NCBI GenBank assembly: GCA_944329505.1
Contig: CALVIJ010000001.1
Span: 1-31,204 of the forward strand
Source: an uncultured Bacilli bacterium
Lineage (GTDB): Bacteria; Bacillota_I; Bacilli_A; RF39; UBA660
Length of the DNA: 31,204 nt
Direction of reading: 5' to 3'
The translations under genes and the position numbers were made by a program. Below, one piece after another: positions 1-7,312 of the stretch. The notes beneath the pieces were generated by a model. That model saw only the letters and a list, made by a program, of their open reading frames with translations. It had not been told where the DNA came from and searched no databases. Numbering within the stretch: the stretch's first letter is position 1; every line of letters begins with the position of its first letter.

Positions 1-1
1 T

Positions 2-592
2 GGTCCTACCGGAGCGACTGGTGCTACTGGTGCAACTGGTGCAACTGGCGCGACTGGTGCTACTGGAGCTACGGGTCCTACCGGTCCTCAAGGTCCTACT
101 GGTGCTACCGGAGCAACTGGTGCGACTGGTCCAGCTGGAACACCTGCAGAAAACTTTAACAGTTATGCAATGGTACATGACGAAACTGATTCAGCCATTC
201 CTGCAGGAAACCCTGTAATGTTCCAAACGACAAACATTTCAAATAAAATAACTTATGATTCAAACACTGGTGACTTCATGATTCCAGAAGAAGGTATTTA
301 TATAGTACACTGGTGGATTAATGTAAGACACAATGATAATCAAAATTCAAACTGTGAACCAAAAACCATCGGTATTGAATTCCACCAATATTGGCCAAGT
401 GATGTTTTAATTGCTCACTCTTCTACTCATAACAAATTAACTTGTTGCGACACTGGAACTGTAAGTGGTAATGCTATCTTTGTTGCCTTACCAGGAGCTA
501 GCTACCGCTTCATTAATACTTCTGACATAGATATTAAATTAGTACCAAATGATTTATATTCAGGTTCTGTATCAATTACTAGAATATTATAA
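2..592 (+). CDS. Collagen-like repeat protein with BclA/C1q-like C-terminal domain (5' truncated)
   Basis: The frame is open at the left edge, so the start and any signal or anchor lie outside the window. The visible part begins with about 48 residues of Gly-X-Y repeats, nearly all Gly-Ala-Thr with some Gly-Pro-Thr and one Gly-Pro-Gln, followed by a globular domain of about 145 residues. Gly-X-Thr repeats are typical of bacterial collagen-like surface proteins such as Bacillus BclA, where threonines are glycosylated and the C-terminal domain has a C1q/TNF-like trimerising jelly roll. The segment 'IPEEGIYIVHWWINVRHN' resembles an early strand of that fold. Three cysteines occur in the tail. 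The repeat DNA is far more GC-rich than the rest of the window. A strong hairpin follows the stop. The family call is good; the exact fold and glycosylation are inference. Confidence 0.85.
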   Translation, partial: GPTGATGATGATGATGATGATGATGPTGPQGPTGATGATGATGPAGTPAENFNSYAMVHDETDSAIPAGNPVMFQTTNISNKITYDSNTGDFMIPEEGIYIVHWWINVRHNDNQNSNCEPKTIGIEFHQYWPSDVLIAHSSTHNKLTCCDTGTVSGNAIFVALPGASYRFINTSDIDIKLVPNDLYSGSVSITRIL

Positions 593-604
593 TCACTAAC
601 ACTT

Positions 605-637
605 AAGTAGTATGTACAACAAATACATACTACTTTT
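605..637 (+). terminator. Rho-independent terminator of the collagen-like gene
   Basis: A perfect 12-bp stem (605-616 with 624-635) with a 7-base loop, followed by a short T-run, starts 12 bases after the stop codon. Confidence 0.75.
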
Positions 638-699
638 AGTATAGTAAAAGTAAAATATAATATTTTCTAATTTTTTTTCAATCTCAACAATTTAAAAAA

Positions 700-708
700 T
701 GATATAAT
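700..708 (+). promoter_or_regulatory. Extended -10 promoter of the alcohol dehydrogenase gene
   Basis: TGATATAAT gives a TGn extended -10 at 700-708. No good -35 is visible. The predicted start point would leave a leader of about 11 bases that carries only the GGAGGT ribosome binding site at 715-720. Confidence 0.55.
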
Positions 709-725
709 TATAATGGAGGTAAAAT

Positions 726-1754
726 ATGAAAGCTGCAATAATTGAAGATATAAAAAAATTTAAAATAACCGATGTTGAAAAACCAACACCAGATAATGAA
801 AGAGTTATAATTGATGTTTTAAAAACCGGAATATGCGGTTCAGACATCCATAATTGGGACGCAGGACAGCCAAAAGGTCTAATCATGGGTCACGAATTTA
901 CAGGAAAAGTAGTTCATCCTGGAAGTAGAATTGATTTAAAAATTGGAGATAGAGTGACCGCTTTACCAATTTCACCATGTGGACATTGTGAAGCTTGTGA
1001 AACAGGAAATCCACAATATTGTCCAGAAACTTGGACTCATGCGGTAGGATTAGATCTTGATAACCCAGGTGGTTTAACATCTACAATATCTGTAAGACCT
1101 GACATGGTTATAAAATTGCCAGATAATATATCAGATGAAGAGGGAGCAATGGTAGAACCAACAGCCGTTGGTCTTCACGCCGTTCACTTAGCTGACATTA
1201 GAGTTGGCGACAAAGTTTTAGTAGTTGGTGGCGGCATAATTGGTTTAGTATCAGCTATGTTTGCCAAACTAGAGGGAGCTGAATTTGTTGCTATCAGTGA
1301 AACAAATCCTGCAAGAGGTGAAAAATCAGTTAAATTAGGTGTAGCTGATGAATGGTTTGATGCCAAAGATGAAAACTTCTTAACTAACATTTTAACAAAA
1401 GTTCCTGGTGGATTCGATGTTGTTATCGATTGCTCTGGAAATACTAAAGCTGTTGAAAGTGAACTTATGACCGCCAAAGCTGGAGGTACTATAGTTTTAG
1501 CTGGAGTTTCACAAAAACCTATTGAATTCGCGTCAGTAATTGCTGTTATGAAAGAATTAACCATTATAGGTTCAATTGCTTATACAAAAGAAGAATTTAA
1601 AAATTGTATCAGTTTAATAGCTAATAAAAAAATAGATGTCATGAAATTTGTCGATGACATTGTTCCACTAACTGATGTTCAAAAAGCTTATGAAAGATTA
1701 ACTAGTGGTACTGATGATGCTGTAAAAATCATGGTTGAACCAAATAAATATTAA
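726..1754 (+). CDS. Zinc-dependent medium-chain alcohol dehydrogenase (sorbitol/butanediol dehydrogenase-like)
   Basis: A 342-residue cytosolic NAD(P)-dependent alcohol or polyol dehydrogenase of the MDR superfamily. The catalytic zinc ligands are visible as Cys37 (GICGSDIH), His56-Glu57 (GHEFTG) and Glu144. The structural zinc lobe has four cysteines at 85, 88, 91 and 99. The Rossmann nucleotide-binding motif GGGIIG lies at 168-173. Length is normal for the family. The start is fixed by GGAGGT five bases upstream. It is a single-gene unit between the terminator at 605-637 and a convergent terminator at 1755-1785. The family is certain, but the substrate cannot be assigned from sequence alone; 2,3-butanediol, sorbitol, threonine and short-chain alcohols are all possible. 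Confidence 0.93.
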   Translation: MKAAIIEDIKKFKITDVEKPTPDNERVIIDVLKTGICGSDIHNWDAGQPKGLIMGHEFTGKVVHPGSRIDLKIGDRVTALPISPCGHCEACETGNPQYCPETWTHAVGLDLDNPGGLTSTISVRPDMVIKLPDNISDEEGAMVEPTAVGLHAVHLADIRVGDKVLVVGGGIIGLVSAMFAKLEGAEFVAISETNPARGEKSVKLGVADEWFDAKDENFLTNILTKVPGGFDVVIDCSGNTKAVESELMTAKAGGTIVLAGVSQKPIEFASVIAVMKELTIIGSIAYTKEEFKNCISLIANKKIDVMKFVDDIVPLTDVQKAYERLTSGTDDAVKIMVEPNKY

Positions 1755-1785
1755 AAAAATGGATTTCAAAATCCATTTTTATTTT
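1755..1785. terminator. Bidirectional terminator between convergent genes
   Basis: The stem AAAAATGGATTT (1755-1766) pairs with AAATCCATTTTT (1769-1780) and is flanked by A-runs and T-runs, so it can serve both the dehydrogenase on the plus strand and the minus-strand gene, whose stop codon (1779) falls inside the stem. Confidence 0.7.
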
Positions 1786-2234
1786 GTCTTCTCGTTTACA
1801 TCATAAATTGTTTCATGTTCAAAACCTTTGTCAATATCAATTCTGTTAGAGTAAATCCACATACATATATCACTAGGTAAACAAGTTAAAGGTAAATTAC
1901 TATTTTTCATTATATCCTTTAAATAACTATCAGTACCTACTCTATCAAAATATTCTCCGTTAGAAGTCCAAAGTGTAATACTGTTATCTTGCTCTGGAAA
2001 AACTTTCACAATATAATTAGTAAAAACTTTTTTAAATTTATCTAATTGCTTATCAGAAACTACAATAATTCCTTTACCCATTTGAAAACTAATTTGATTT
2101 TCTTCTGCATTTTTAATTGCATCTGCCCAATATTCAGCCGCTGTTTCTATAACTTCATCCTTTGTAGAGTCTTTCTTATTATTCATTTCAAATATTCCTA
2201 ATCCTTTTTTATTTTCTACTTTTCCTAATTTCAT
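1779..2234 (-). CDS. Hypothetical protein, 151 residues
   Basis: I do not recognise a family. The protein is soluble and acidic, with no signal peptide or membrane segment. The middle (about 45-85) reads like a regular alpha/beta segment (GIIVVSDKQLDKFKKVF). The end contains two closely placed cysteines (LTCLPSDICMW) that could bind metal or form a disulfide. The start is supported by AAGGGGGA about 6 bases upstream of ATG. It has its own strong promoter (TTGACA, 16 bp, TATAAT) and is therefore expressed independently of its neighbours. An in-frame ATG at codon 17 is a weaker alternative start. Confidence 0.75.
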   Translation of the reverse strand: MKLGKVENKKGLGIFEMNNKKDSTKDEVIETAAEYWADAIKNAEENQISFQMGKGIIVVSDKQLDKFKKVFTNYIVKVFPEQDNSITLWTSNGEYFDRVGTDSYLKDIMKNSNLPLTCLPSDICMWIYSNRIDIDKGFEHETIYDVNEKTK

Positions 2235-2261
2235 AATAATTCCCCCTTAAATACGTGAGAT

Positions 2262-2289
2262 ATTATACAGCATAACTAAATTTTGTCAA
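2262..2289 (-). promoter_or_regulatory. Consensus sigma-A promoter for the 151-residue protein
   Basis: On the minus strand, TTGACA (2284-2289) and TATAAT (2262-2267) are separated by 16 bp. The promoter begins 2 bases beyond the stop codon of the XRE regulator gene. Confidence 0.75.
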
Positions 2290-2290
2290 A

Positions 2291-3442
2291 TCAAACCTTT
2301 TCTATTAATTTTTCAAAATTATTATTTACAAAATCATTATCGTTCATAACTTTTTCCACATACTTATTAAAATTTTCCTTATTAATTTCAGCGTTTTTAA
2401 CAACTTTTCCATAGTTAGGATACTTTTCCACAATATTATTTCTATTTACAAGATAAGATGAACCACTAAAATTATAAGTAATACTATCTAAGTTATCAAT
2501 TAAACTAAAAAGAGAAACACTATTATATATCAAAGCTTTATTAACATATAAATCATTGTTATAATACCAATCAGTCATCTGATAATCAATTACTAAATTA
2601 TTATCATCTAATTCAAACACATAGCCATAATTAGAAAGTGGTAAAGCATTAATTAAATTGCCAGTATTACTATTGTCACCTACATACTTACTTTTATATT
2701 TTATCATATTATCAATCCCACTAATACTTCTATTAAAAGGACTCATAGGTACTGTGGAAAAATTATACTCCTTTGAATTATCCACAATATAATATTCATT
2801 AGGTGTATCATGATTTATTCTAAAAACATTATAAAATAAAGTCTCGTATTCTATTATTCCATCGCTAATATAAGTAACAGTTAATCTAAACCTCGGAACA
2901 CTTTTATTTTCCACAACATTCAAATAATCAAAAAATAATAAAAGCCCTAAACATAAAAAAGTAACTCCCAAAGTTAAGATCCATTGCCAAATGATTTTAA
3001 AGTTCTTTAAACATCTATTAAAACCAAATATAAACATTGATAATCCAACCGCACTATAAATAGCACCCCAGCTACTTTCAGGTGAAGTAACAATCAAAGC
3101 AGAAATAATTACAAAAAGTCCAAAAAACATAAATAATAGATATATATTCTTAGAGAGGTTATTTTTAATAACACTAAAATAATCAGTAATATTTTCAATA
3201 TTCTTATCAGCCACATTTTTATAATCATCTTTAATTTCTTCACCACTTAAAAGTTCATTAAGTGTAATACCTAAAGTCTCACTCAAAGGTTTAAGTAAAG
3301 ATAAATCTGGCATATAATTTCCATTTTCCCATCTCGATACCGTCTTATTAGTCACACCCAATATATTCGCAAGCTCTTCCTGTGTCATATTTTTTTCTTT
3401 TCGTTTCTTAGAAATAAATTTTCCAATCTTTAAAGTATCCAA
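2291..3442 (-). CDS. Membrane-anchored XRE-family transcriptional regulator with DUF4825-like C-terminal domain
   Basis: Residues 1-65 form a Cro/C1-type helix-turn-helix (MTQEELANILGVTNKTVSRWE). A linker and four hydrophobic segments follow (roughly residues 100-175), then an extracytoplasmic domain of about 200 residues whose end (SLFSLIDNLDSITYNFSG) resembles DUF4825, a domain found in clostridial and bacillary membrane regulators. This layout suggests a sensor that couples an external signal to DNA binding; the signal is unknown. I place the start at TTG (3440-3442), because GAGGTGA (3448-3454) sits 5 bases upstream; the longer frame from GTG at 3451 would use the ribosome binding site as coding sequence. 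The 240 bases upstream are very AT-rich. Confidence 0.82.
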   Translation of the reverse strand: MDTLKIGKFISKKRKEKNMTQEELANILGVTNKTVSRWENGNYMPDLSLLKPLSETLGITLNELLSGEEIKDDYKNVADKNIENITDYFSVIKNNLSKNIYLLFMFFGLFVIISALIVTSPESSWGAIYSAVGLSMFIFGFNRCLKNFKIIWQWILTLGVTFLCLGLLLFFDYLNVVENKSVPRFRLTVTYISDGIIEYETLFYNVFRINHDTPNEYYIVDNSKEYNFSTVPMSPFNRSISGIDNMIKYKSKYVGDNSNTGNLINALPLSNYGYVFELDDNNLVIDYQMTDWYYNNDLYVNKALIYNSVSLFSLIDNLDSITYNFSGSSYLVNRNNIVEKYPNYGKVVKNAEINKENFNKYVEKVMNDNDFVNNNFEKLIEKV

Positions 3443-3451
3443 ACTTCTCAC

Positions 3452-3683
3452 CTCAAAAAAAGGATATCAAAATTCATAAAATTTTAATACCCCATAAATA
3501 GCGAATTACTTAAAATAAAACTACATATTTTTACATTTTATTACCTTATAAATCAAAATACCGTATTTTTTTCAAAAATATAAAGTAAATGTTAAGAAAA
3601 AATTGAATTTATTTTAAAATACCAAAAAGTAATATTTTAGAAAAATTACAGATAAAAACGCAAAAATGTAAATCAAGTGTAAA
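3452..3683. other. AT-rich intergenic region with three AATACC motifs
   Basis: This stretch lies between the XRE regulator start and the DUF1848 stop. It holds AATACC at 3486-3491 and AAAATACC at 3555-3562 and 3616-3623, all in the same orientation. These could be regulator half-sites. No clear terminator, small gene or consensus promoter is visible. Confidence 0.3.
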
Positions 3684-4562
3684 TTATTTTTTTCTAATTT
3701 TAATCTCATCATCTTCTTTTAAATATCCCACTAATAAAGATGAATTATCATCATGATTTTTCACATTCTCTAATACTTTTTTTTCATCATAATTCGCATA
3801 ACAATACTTACAAAAGTGTTTGCACGAATTATAAACCCCGATATCTACCATCTCCACACATCCGCAATCACGAGCTTTCCACTTAGGAAACTTCTTACCA
3901 GTTAAATTATAAGCAAGCTCCTTAGATAAACATGGACTAGATATAAAACCATAACTAGATAAATCATTTTTTTCATAGCACGTTTGAACAGTCATTCCAT
4001 TTTCTTTAGCTATCTTACTAAAGTTTTCCCCAATATTTTTTAAAACATCATCATCTATTTTATGTAGCTTTAAAACATTCATATTATTCCTAACATTCTT
4101 ATAATCATCTACAAGAGACACAATAATATGTTTTAAATAACCATTGAGTTTAGTACATAAACTTTCAAACGATTTAATATGATAACTAACATCATACCTA
4201 TCATTAATCAAAATAGGATCATATCTCACATATAAATTATCCACACCAACAATCTCAGATAACCTTTTTATTGTCTCAACTATCTTACCCTTAGGTATAA
4301 CATTAGGTTCGATATCCTTACCATACGGAGTCAAAGTCACATGAAAAATAATCGGTTTTTTTATTTTATCTAAATCATCTAAAATGGGTAGAGGATTTTT
4401 AGTACAAAACACAATCAAATCCACGTCATCAAAATATATTCTACTAACTAGCTTAGGATAAAAAGGATTACGCACATCCACATAACCCTCGTTATATCTA
4501 TTCATAAACCATTTGCTGTAAAAAGCAACAATATCTGTTCTACCACTCACATTTAATATCAT
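3684..4562 (-). CDS. DUF1848 family protein (predicted Fe-S enzyme)
   Basis: This 292-residue protein matches the DUF1848 family. It has an N-terminal block (SGRTDIVAFYSKWFMNR), a TIM-barrel-like middle with 'VFCTKNP' and 'VRYDPILI', and a C-terminal cysteine cluster (RDCGCVEMVDIGVYNSC followed by HFCKYCYANY). In related proteins these cysteines are thought to bind an iron-sulfur cluster as in radical-SAM or photolyase-related enzymes; the reaction is unknown. Family members usually start with M-I-(L/I)-x-(V/A)-S-x-R-T-D, so the ATG at 4562 is the expected start. No Shine-Dalgarno precedes it. Instead an extended -10 ends six bases upstream, so the message may be leaderless. Confidence 0.87.
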   Translation of the reverse strand: MILNVSGRTDIVAFYSKWFMNRYNEGYVDVRNPFYPKLVSRIYFDDVDLIVFCTKNPLPILDDLDKIKKPIIFHVTLTPYGKDIEPNVIPKGKIVETIKRLSEIVGVDNLYVRYDPILINDRYDVSYHIKSFESLCTKLNGYLKHIIVSLVDDYKNVRNNMNVLKLHKIDDDVLKNIGENFSKIAKENGMTVQTCYEKNDLSSYGFISSPCLSKELAYNLTGKKFPKWKARDCGCVEMVDIGVYNSCKHFCKYCYANYDEKKVLENVKNHDDNSSLLVGYLKEDDEIKIRKK

Positions 4563-4568
4563 AATAAA

Positions 4569-4577
4569 ATTATACCA
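4569..4577 (-). promoter_or_regulatory. Extended -10 promoter placed for a leaderless start
   Basis: TGGTATAAT on the minus strand occupies 4569-4577. Only six bases (TTTATT) separate it from the DUF1848 ATG, so transcription should begin at or next to the start codon. A poor -35 (TTGGGT, 4593-4598) lies within the stem of the preceding terminator. Confidence 0.55.
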
Positions 4578-4601
4578 AAAAATTGGGAATTAACCCAATT
4601 T
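4577..4601 (-). terminator. Terminator of the cupin gene
   Basis: The stem AAATTGGG/CCCAATTT (4580-4587 with 4594-4601) has a 6-base loop that contains part of the cupin stop codon, and is followed on the minus strand by six T residues. Confidence 0.75.
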
Positions 4602-5018
4602 ATTATATTCTTCATCACTTACTTCTTCACACCACTCATTAGAAGTATCCTCACCAGGAACCTCAATAGCAATATGACTAAACCAAGAATCTTTTTTTGC
4701 TCCATGCCAATGCTTAACATTGGCTGGAATTGTAATAACTTTACCAGGCTCTAAACTAACAGCATCCTTTCCTTCTTCTTGATACCATCCATATCCTGCA
4801 ATACATATTAATAACTGTCCACCACCTTTAGATGCATGATGAATGTGCCAATTATTTCTACAACCTGGTTCAAAAGTAACATTTGCTAAAAATAAACATG
4901 TCTCTTTTGGATCAGTAAGTGGATTTAAATAACTTTGCCCAATAAAATACTCAGCAAAAGCATCATTAGGTTTACCTAATCCAAAAACATTTGCTTTTTC
5001 AAATTCTTCTTTATTCAT
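4590..5018 (-). CDS. Cupin-domain protein
   Basis: A 142-residue single-domain cupin. Motif 1 includes HIHH at 58-61 and Gln68 in the position often held by Glu; motif 2 includes PANVKHWHGA with His103 and His105, so a mononuclear metal site is likely. Proteins of this type are commonly found with carboxymuconolactone decarboxylase-like proteins, one of which lies about 1 kb upstream at 6078-6401. Function could be quinone or aldehyde detoxification or isomerisation, but the sequence does not fix the substrate. A GGAGGG ribosome binding site supports the start. Its promoter resembles that of the MerR operon, which suggests joint control. Confidence 0.88.
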   Translation of the reverse strand: MNKEEFEKANVFGLGKPNDAFAEYFIGQSYLNPLTDPKETCLFLANVTFEPGCRNNWHIHHASKGGGQLLICIAGYGWYQEEGKDAVSLEPGKVITIPANVKHWHGAKKDSWFSHIAIEVPGEDTSNEWCEEVSDEEYNKLG

Positions 5019-5037
5019 ATTAATCCCTCCAACATAT

Positions 5038-5068
5038 ATTTTAATACATAGAGTTAATTTCAGGTCAA
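5038..5068 (-). promoter_or_regulatory. MerR-type promoter with 19-bp spacer upstream of the cupin
   Basis: On the minus strand TTGACC (5063-5068) and TAAAAT (5038-5043) are 19 bp apart. The spacer element at 5047-5064 matches 12 of 18 positions of the perfect dyad in the MerR operon promoter, including the TAGAGTT half-site and the AGG end. Confidence 0.55.
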
Positions 5069-5079
5069 TAATTTCATAA

Positions 5080-5985
5080 TTATTTTATGAACATTTCATG
5101 ATAATAATCATTTAATTCATAATCATATGTCTGAGGATTTTTATTTAATGAATCGCCTTCAAAATAATATCTTTCAAACCTCACAGTATCATCACCAAAA
5201 GGTTTCATAACGCAAAATCCAGGAGCAATAAGTGTTTCATCATCAACTTTATTACCACGTTTTTCATTACTTAACATAGGAATTTTAATATACTTGTCTT
5301 CAAATTGAGCTTTATGAGAGTGTCCAGATAAAATAAAACTATATTGAAGTTTATCATAAACCATCCAACTATAACTCACATCATGTTGCAACAAAAGATT
5401 ATGTCCATTAAAAGTAATAAATGCTTGATTATAACCCAAAGGTATTATTTTCTTTTCTTTAGCTAATTCTCCTAAAATATCAACATTTTTGTCTAAATAC
5501 CAAACATCATGATTACCCGCTAATAACAATTGAGTTACAGATGAATTAGTAGGATAATGTTCTAATAAATAAGCTGCTTCCTTCCTAGCATCATCATGAT
5601 TTCTAAAACTAGTTTGACTACCATTCACAGTTATTGAACCATCACCAATATCACCACAATGTATTAAACCATTTATTTTATTTTGTTCACAAAACTGTAG
5701 CACATAATTTAAATAATCGAGTGCTTGATTTGAATTAGTACTCGATATATGAGTATCAGAAATAAGCATTATATTTTCATTTGTAATATCACAAATACGA
5801 CAATTCTCAGTATACATTTGTTTTAACATCAAAGTTTTATCATCATACTTATTTATTCTTGACAATTTATCCAAAATAATATCAAGCAAAATATATTTAT
5901 GTTTTATATTAAATTGTAAACGTACTTTCTCAAAATTTTTACATTCTACTAATGCATTAATTAATTCTTCTTCACTGTATTCCAT
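5080..5985 (-). CDS. Metallophosphoesterase
   Basis: A 301-residue calcineurin-like phosphoesterase. An N-terminal extension of about 70 residues precedes the catalytic domain, which shows the metal-binding motifs in order: SDTHIS, HCGDIGDG, LAGNHDVW, LLQHDVS and SGHSHKA. The extension is helical and begins MEYSEEELINALVECKNF; it may be a substrate or partner domain. The protein is cytosolic, with no signal peptide. The start follows TTGGAGG with good spacing. It stands alone, separated from the upstream decarboxylase gene by a terminator. The substrate (phosphoprotein, nucleotide or cyclic nucleotide) cannot be inferred. Confidence 0.9.
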   Translation of the reverse strand: MEYSEEELINALVECKNFEKVRLQFNIKHKYILLDIILDKLSRINKYDDKTLMLKQMYTENCRICDITNENIMLISDTHISSTNSNQALDYLNYVLQFCEQNKINGLIHCGDIGDGSITVNGSQTSFRNHDDARKEAAYLLEHYPTNSSVTQLLLAGNHDVWYLDKNVDILGELAKEKKIIPLGYNQAFITFNGHNLLLQHDVSYSWMVYDKLQYSFILSGHSHKAQFEDKYIKIPMLSNEKRGNKVDDETLIAPGFCVMKPFGDDTVRFERYYFEGDSLNKNPQTYDYELNDYYHEMFIK

Positions 5986-6045
5986 ATTATTCCTCCAATT
6001 ACGTGATATTCTATATTAAATCTATTTAAAAATCAAATTTACATA

Positions 6046-6077
6046 TAAAAAGATATATAACCAACAAATTATATATC
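6046..6077 (-). terminator. Terminator of the merR-flavodoxin-decarboxylase operon
   Basis: The 9-bp stem GATATATAA/TTATATATC (6052-6060 with 6069-6077) with an 8-base loop is followed on the minus strand by a T-run. It abuts the stop codon of the decarboxylase gene. Confidence 0.75.
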
Positions 6078-6401
6078 CTATTCATCTTTATAAACTTCTT
6101 TAGCCATTCTAAGTGCTGCCCAAGCATTTGGCCAGCCAGCATAAAAAGCCGCATGTGTCAAAATCTCAGCCATTTCATCTTTAGTAATACCATTATTCTT
6201 CGCATTAATTAAATGACTTTGAAAACTAGAATCTAAAATTCCTTTACTCATTAAAGCCACTACTGTTACAAGTGAACGGTCTCTTAAAGAAAGTTTATCC
6301 TCTCTTGACCATACCTCACCAAATAAAACATCATCATTTAGTTCAGCAAACTTTGGAGCAAAATCTCCTAAATTATCTCTACCTGCTGTTTGTTTAACCA
6401 T
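6078..6401 (-). CDS. Carboxymuconolactone decarboxylase family protein
   Basis: A 107-residue all-helical protein of the CMD/AhpD superfamily, of normal length for the gamma-carboxymuconolactone decarboxylase subfamily. The typical blocks are 'LSLRDRSLVTVVALMSKG', 'FQSHLINAKNNGITKDEMAEIL' and 'HAAFYAGWPNAWAAL'. The AhpD Cys-x-x-Cys redox pair is absent, so it is not a peroxiredoxin-type reductase. It is the last gene of the operon: its ATG overlaps the flavodoxin stop by one base. Such stand-alone members often belong to MerR-controlled aldehyde or quinone stress operons, which fits here. The true reaction is unknown. Confidence 0.92.
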   Translation of the reverse strand: MVKQTAGRDNLGDFAPKFAELNDDVLFGEVWSREDKLSLRDRSLVTVVALMSKGILDSSFQSHLINAKNNGITKDEMAEILTHAAFYAGWPNAWAALRMAKEVYKDE

Positions 6402-6868
6402 TATTTACCAATCCTTTCTAAAAAACTAACAAACTTATCTTCTTCTAAAAGCTCATCATTATTATATTTTAAACTAAACTCATTTTCTACCTTTGCACCA
6501 CTTACTCTTTCAATATCCTCAAAAGTATGACCTAACCAACCACCATTAGTTGCAATTGGTATAATTGTTTTCTCTTTCAAATCATACTTATGTAAAAAAG
6601 TATTAACTGGTGAAGCAAAAGTATACCACCAAACTGGTGTCATCAATATTATTGTGTCATATTTATCTAAATCAACATTCAAATCTTGTAATTCTGGTTG
6701 ATAGTTCATATTAACTTCTTCTTGAGCATCATTAACAACCTTATCATAATCATCACTATAAGGAGTAACTGGTTTGATTTCACAAATATCATAACCATAT
6801 TTTTCCTTAATTCGATAAGCTAAAGCTCTTGTATTTCCCGTATAAGAATAATAACAAATTAATTTCAT
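6401..6868 (-). CDS. Flavodoxin
   Basis: A 155-residue flavodoxin-like electron carrier or FMN-dependent reductase. The phosphate-binding loop YSYTGNTRALA lies at about 8-18, the first flavin-shielding loop is TPVWWYTFASPV at about 77-88, and the second is ATNGGW. It is translationally coupled to merR upstream (overlap of one base, with AGGTGAT as ribosome binding site inside merR) and to the decarboxylase gene downstream. Its place in a MerR operon suggests a role in reducing a toxic carbonyl or quinone, rather than housekeeping electron transfer. Confidence 0.93.
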   Translation of the reverse strand: MKLICYYSYTGNTRALAYRIKEKYGYDICEIKPVTPYSDDYDKVVNDAQEEVNMNYQPELQDLNVDLDKYDTIILMTPVWWYTFASPVNTFLHKYDLKEKTIIPIATNGGWLGHTFEDIERVSGAKVENEFSLKYNNDELLEEDKFVSFLERIGK

Positions 6869-7224
6869 TATTTATCACCTTTCCTTTTCTCATACAAATC
6901 AATCTTATAATTTAAATAATCCAAAGTTTCCTTTTTTTCCTTAATTTCACTTTCTAAAATTTCTCTTTGTTTTTTAAGCATATCTATCCTTACATCTAAA
7001 GTATCATCACCTTTCTCATAATACTTTAAAAATAAACCAATATCTTTTAAAGAAAGTCCAGCCGATTTCATACATAAGATAAATTTTAAATTTTTAATAT
7101 CTTCTTCACTATATTCACGTTTACCATTAATTTTGCTAACTTTTTTAATTAAACCTAACTTTTCATAATACCTTAAAGTATCAATTGATAAATCAAGTTC
7201 CTTAGCTACTTCACCAATACTCAA
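6868..7224 (-). CDS. MerR-family transcriptional regulator (AdhR/NmlR-like)
   Basis: A 118-residue regulator: winged helix-turn-helix at 1-70 (SIGEVAKELDLSIDTLRYYE) and a C-terminal dimerisation coiled coil (about 80-115). It has no C-terminal metal-binding cysteines. Its only cysteine, Cys51 in 'FILCMKSAGLS', falls at the place of the conserved cysteine of AdhR/NmlR-type sensors of aldehydes and electrophiles, so thiol sensing is plausible. The start is TTG at 7222-7224, preceded by GGTGA. The gene lies directly downstream of a MerR-type promoter whose dyad is probably its own operator, so it is likely autoregulated and controls the two genes behind it. Confidence 0.92.
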   Translation of the reverse strand: MSIGEVAKELDLSIDTLRYYEKLGLIKKVSKINGKREYSEEDIKNLKFILCMKSAGLSLKDIGLFLKYYEKGDDTLDVRIDMLKKQREILESEIKEKKETLDYLNYKIDLYEKRKGDK

Positions 7225-7246
7225 TCAAATCACCATCCTAAAATAT

Positions 7247-7277
7247 ATTATATATCCTAGAGTTTGCTCTAGGTCAA
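7247..7277 (-). promoter_or_regulatory. MerR-type promoter and operator with 19-bp spacer
   Basis: On the minus strand TTGACC (7272-7277) and TATAAT (7247-7252) are exactly 19 bp apart. The perfect dyad CCTAGAG-TTTG-CTCTAGG (7256-7273) fills the spacer and overlaps the -35. This is the hallmark layout of promoters that MerR-family proteins activate by DNA distortion. Confidence 0.88.
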
Positions 7278-7280
7278 GGC

Positions 7281-7312
7281 AAAATAAAAAGAAATATCAA
7301 AATAATATTTCT
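7281..7312 (-). terminator. Terminator of the zinc-ribbon gene
   Basis: The stem AGAAATAT/ATATTTCT (7290-7297 with 7305-7312) is followed on the minus strand by TTTTTATTTT. It overlaps the stop codon and separates the gene from the MerR operon. Confidence 0.7.

Noticed and set aside
6830..6845. Third Noc box around ATTTCCCG in the flavodoxin gene
   Set aside because: Only one half-site matches; the other half differs in most positions.
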